A stretch of 6,289 nucleotides of DNA from the NCBI GenBank assembly GCA_018067325.1, contig JAGPUU010000435.1, positions 1 to 6,289 on the forward strand, given 5' to 3'. Positions within the stretch are counted from its first letter, which is position 1; each line of letters starts with the position of its first letter. Positions 4,975 through 6,289 of this stretch are shown in pieces. The translations under genes were made by a program, and so were the position numbers. Source of the DNA: Amphritea sp. (GTDB lineage Bacteria > Pseudomonadota > Gammaproteobacteria > Pseudomonadales > Balneatricaceae). The notes beneath the pieces were generated by a model, which searched no databases, was not told where the DNA came from, and saw nothing but the letters and a program-made list of their open reading frames with translations.

Positions 4975-6197
4975 TGAGCGGCGTCGTCATTATTGGCGGT
5001 GGTCACGCTGGTTATCAATCAGCCGACTCACTACGGCGCGCTGGCTACGAAGGCGTTATTACACTGGTTGATGGCGAAGGGCATCTACCCTATCAACGCC
5101 CTCCTCTATCGAAAAGCCACCTGCTTAACGATACCGGTGAAGACGCCCTGCTATTTCGCACTCAGACTTACTACGATGATCACAATATAGACCTGAAACT
5201 TGGTCACCGCGTAGTGTCGATCAGTCGCACTGAAAAACAGGTTAGATTAGATAATAACGAAACGCTTTGTTACGAGAAGCTGATTATCGCTACCGGCGCT
5301 AAACTAAGGCAACTTGATCTACCGGGCTCTAAGCTGAATGGTGTCGGCTATATCAAAAGCCTTGATGATATTCGCTACATCCAGGATCACCTCAATCAGA
5401 CCGAAGAAACCGTTATTATCGGTGGCGGCTTCATCGCACTAGAGTTTGCTGCCACGGCTGCAAAGTTAGGGAAAAAGGTTACTGTTCTAGTCCGGGGCCA
5501 ACGTATTCTGGCAAATAACGTCACCGCTGAACTGTCTCAATATATGCTCGATATCCACCACCAGCATGGTGTAGATATTCGCTTTGACGCACAGGTTGAT
5601 CATATCTCTGGCGATGACAGCGGTAACGTTGAAGCGGTCCGCCTTAAAGACGGCACTCTACTCCCTGCTCAATTGGTATTGGCGGGCATTGGCGTTACTG
5701 CTGATACCGAACTCGCGGTAGAAGCCAAACTGCTTTGTCATGATGGCGTCATTGTCGACGCTCAATGCCGCACCAACGATCGGGACATCTTTGCTGCAGG
5801 AGACTCTGCCAAGTATAAGAACCCATTCACTGGCACCGAGATCCGTCTTGAATCGGTACAGAATGCGGTTGATCAGGCTAAAGTAATCGCTTTGGTGATT
5901 ACAGGCCAGGAAGCCAAGTATCACTCTGTGCCGTGGTTCTGGTCCGATCAGTACGATATCAAGCTACAGATGGTAGGCATCCATGACGGCTATACCCACT
6001 TCTATCAGCGTGGCAGCCAGGAAGAGGACAAGTTTTCACTGTTCTTCTTCCGTGATGAAAAGCTAATTGCGATTCATACGGTTAATCGCCCTGCAGATCA
6101 TATGGCGGGTCGTAAGTTGATTTTTGCAGGTATGTCGCCAACCCAGGAACAGATTGAAGACGCAGGCTTTAAGCTAACCAGCCTGTTAAAAAGGTAG
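4974..6197 (+). CDS. Ferredoxin reductase, FAD-dependent, putidaredoxin reductase family
   Basis: Cytoplasmic flavoprotein that takes a hydride from NAD(P)H and passes electrons to the [2Fe-2S] ferredoxin encoded upstream. The 407-residue length fits the CamA-like group. The FAD-binding Rossmann motif is VVIIGGGHAG (4-13), with acidic D33 ending the second strand, then YQRPPLSK (40-47, K47 near the flavin). ATG (106-108) and FAAGDSAKY (273-281, D277 contacting FAD ribitol) follow. The second Rossmann motif, VIIGGGFIALE (147-157), binds the pyridine nucleotide. There the usual third glycine is A155, and the strand-end position that is acidic in NADH enzymes reads V173-R174, so NADPH may be preferred. 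VPWFWSDQYDIKLQMVG (319-335) is the conserved start of the C-terminal interface domain. Last gene of the operon; an intrinsic terminator follows 65 nt after its stop. Confidence 0.95.
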   Translation: MSGVVIIGGGHAGYQSADSLRRAGYEGVITLVDGEGHLPYQRPPLSKSHLLNDTGEDALLFRTQTYYDDHNIDLKLGHRVVSISRTEKQVRLDNNETLCYEKLIIATGAKLRQLDLPGSKLNGVGYIKSLDDIRYIQDHLNQTEETVIIGGGFIALEFAATAAKLGKKVTVLVRGQRILANNVTAELSQYMLDIHHQHGVDIRFDAQVDHISGDDSGNVEAVRLKDGTLLPAQLVLAGIGVTADTELAVEAKLLCHDGVIVDAQCRTNDRDIFAAGDSAKYKNPFTGTEIRLESVQNAVDQAKVIALVITGQEAKYHSVPWFWSDQYDIKLQMVGIHDGYTHFYQRGSQEEDKFSLFFFRDEKLIAIHTVNRPADHMAGRKLIFAGMSPTQEQIEDAGFKLTSLLKR

Positions 6198-6262
6198 CTC
6201 ATATAAAGTCGTGAGATAACCAGAGCACCCATCAGAGCTGCGGTATCCAGCTACTCTGCACT
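6198..6262 (+). other. 3' untranslated stretch of the P450 operon
   Basis: There is no reading frame of note. CAGAG-CTG and CAG-CTA-CTCTG (6234-6259) can form a bulged hairpin upstream of the terminator, but pairing is modest and I assign it no function. Confidence 0.4.
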
Positions 6263-6284
6263 AAACCCGCTACGGCGGGTTTTT
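6263..6284 (+). terminator. Intrinsic terminator of the P450 operon
   Basis: AAACCCGC (6263-6270) and GCGGGTTT (6275-6282) form a perfect 8-bp stem with a C(TACG)G loop, another UNCG tetraloop, running into a TTTTT tract (6280-6284). This is a standard Rho-independent terminator and closes the three-gene operon. Confidence 0.9.
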
Positions 6285-6289
6285 CTATT

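Noticed and set aside
4993..5190. 65-codon frame overlapping the reductase start on the same strand
   Set aside because: It lies out of frame within the FAD-binding region of the reductase and has no independent start signal.
1..6289. Mobile elements, CRISPR arrays, tRNA genes or a defence system
   Set aside because: No transposase, integrase, terminal repeats, spaced short repeats or tRNA-like folds were seen on either strand.

Overview
The window looks like chromosomal DNA from a marine or halophilic gammaproteobacterium, perhaps of the Oceanospirillales type. This is inference from an NhaD-type sodium/proton antiporter, roughly balanced base composition, compact bacterial gene spacing and clear Shine-Dalgarno sites. 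No 16S or other taxonomic marker is present, so the placement is loose. There are no RNA genes, insertion sequences, CRISPR arrays or phage genes.

Layout from left to right: (1) the N-terminal 284 codons of an NAD-type aldehyde dehydrogenase on the minus strand, cut by the left edge just after its catalytic cysteine; (2) a 254-bp divergent intergenic region with two dyads and a plausible promoter for the dehydrogenase; (3) a plus-strand NhaD-family antiporter; (4) a strong hairpin shared with the end of a convergent minus-strand AraC-family regulator that resembles the PobR/HpaA group; (5) a 128-bp divergent control region; (6) a plus-strand operon encoding a soluble cytochrome P450, an adrenodoxin/putidaredoxin-type [2Fe-2S] ferredoxin and a putidaredoxin-reductase-type FAD protein, closed by an intrinsic terminator at the right edge.

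How the genes work together: the last three genes make up a complete class I bacterial P450 system. Electrons pass from NAD(P)H to the FAD reductase, then the ferredoxin, then the P450 heme, where O2 is activated to hydroxylate or O-demethylate a small organic substrate. The divergent AraC regulator is the obvious candidate controller. Its resemblance to hydroxyaromatic-acid sensors makes an aromatic or methoxyaromatic substrate a reasonable hypothesis, not a demonstrated one. The aldehyde dehydrogenase could oxidise an aldehyde further down the same pathway, but it is separated from the P450 operon by two genes.

I see no clearly new type of system. The points most worth a second look are a serine in place of the usual oxygen-activating threonine of the P450, a reductase whose pyridine-nucleotide site has lost its NADH-type acidic residue, a UNCG-capped hairpin between the P450 and ferredoxin genes, a long inverted repeat just upstream of the dehydrogenase promoter, and a hairpin that contains the regulator's stop codon.
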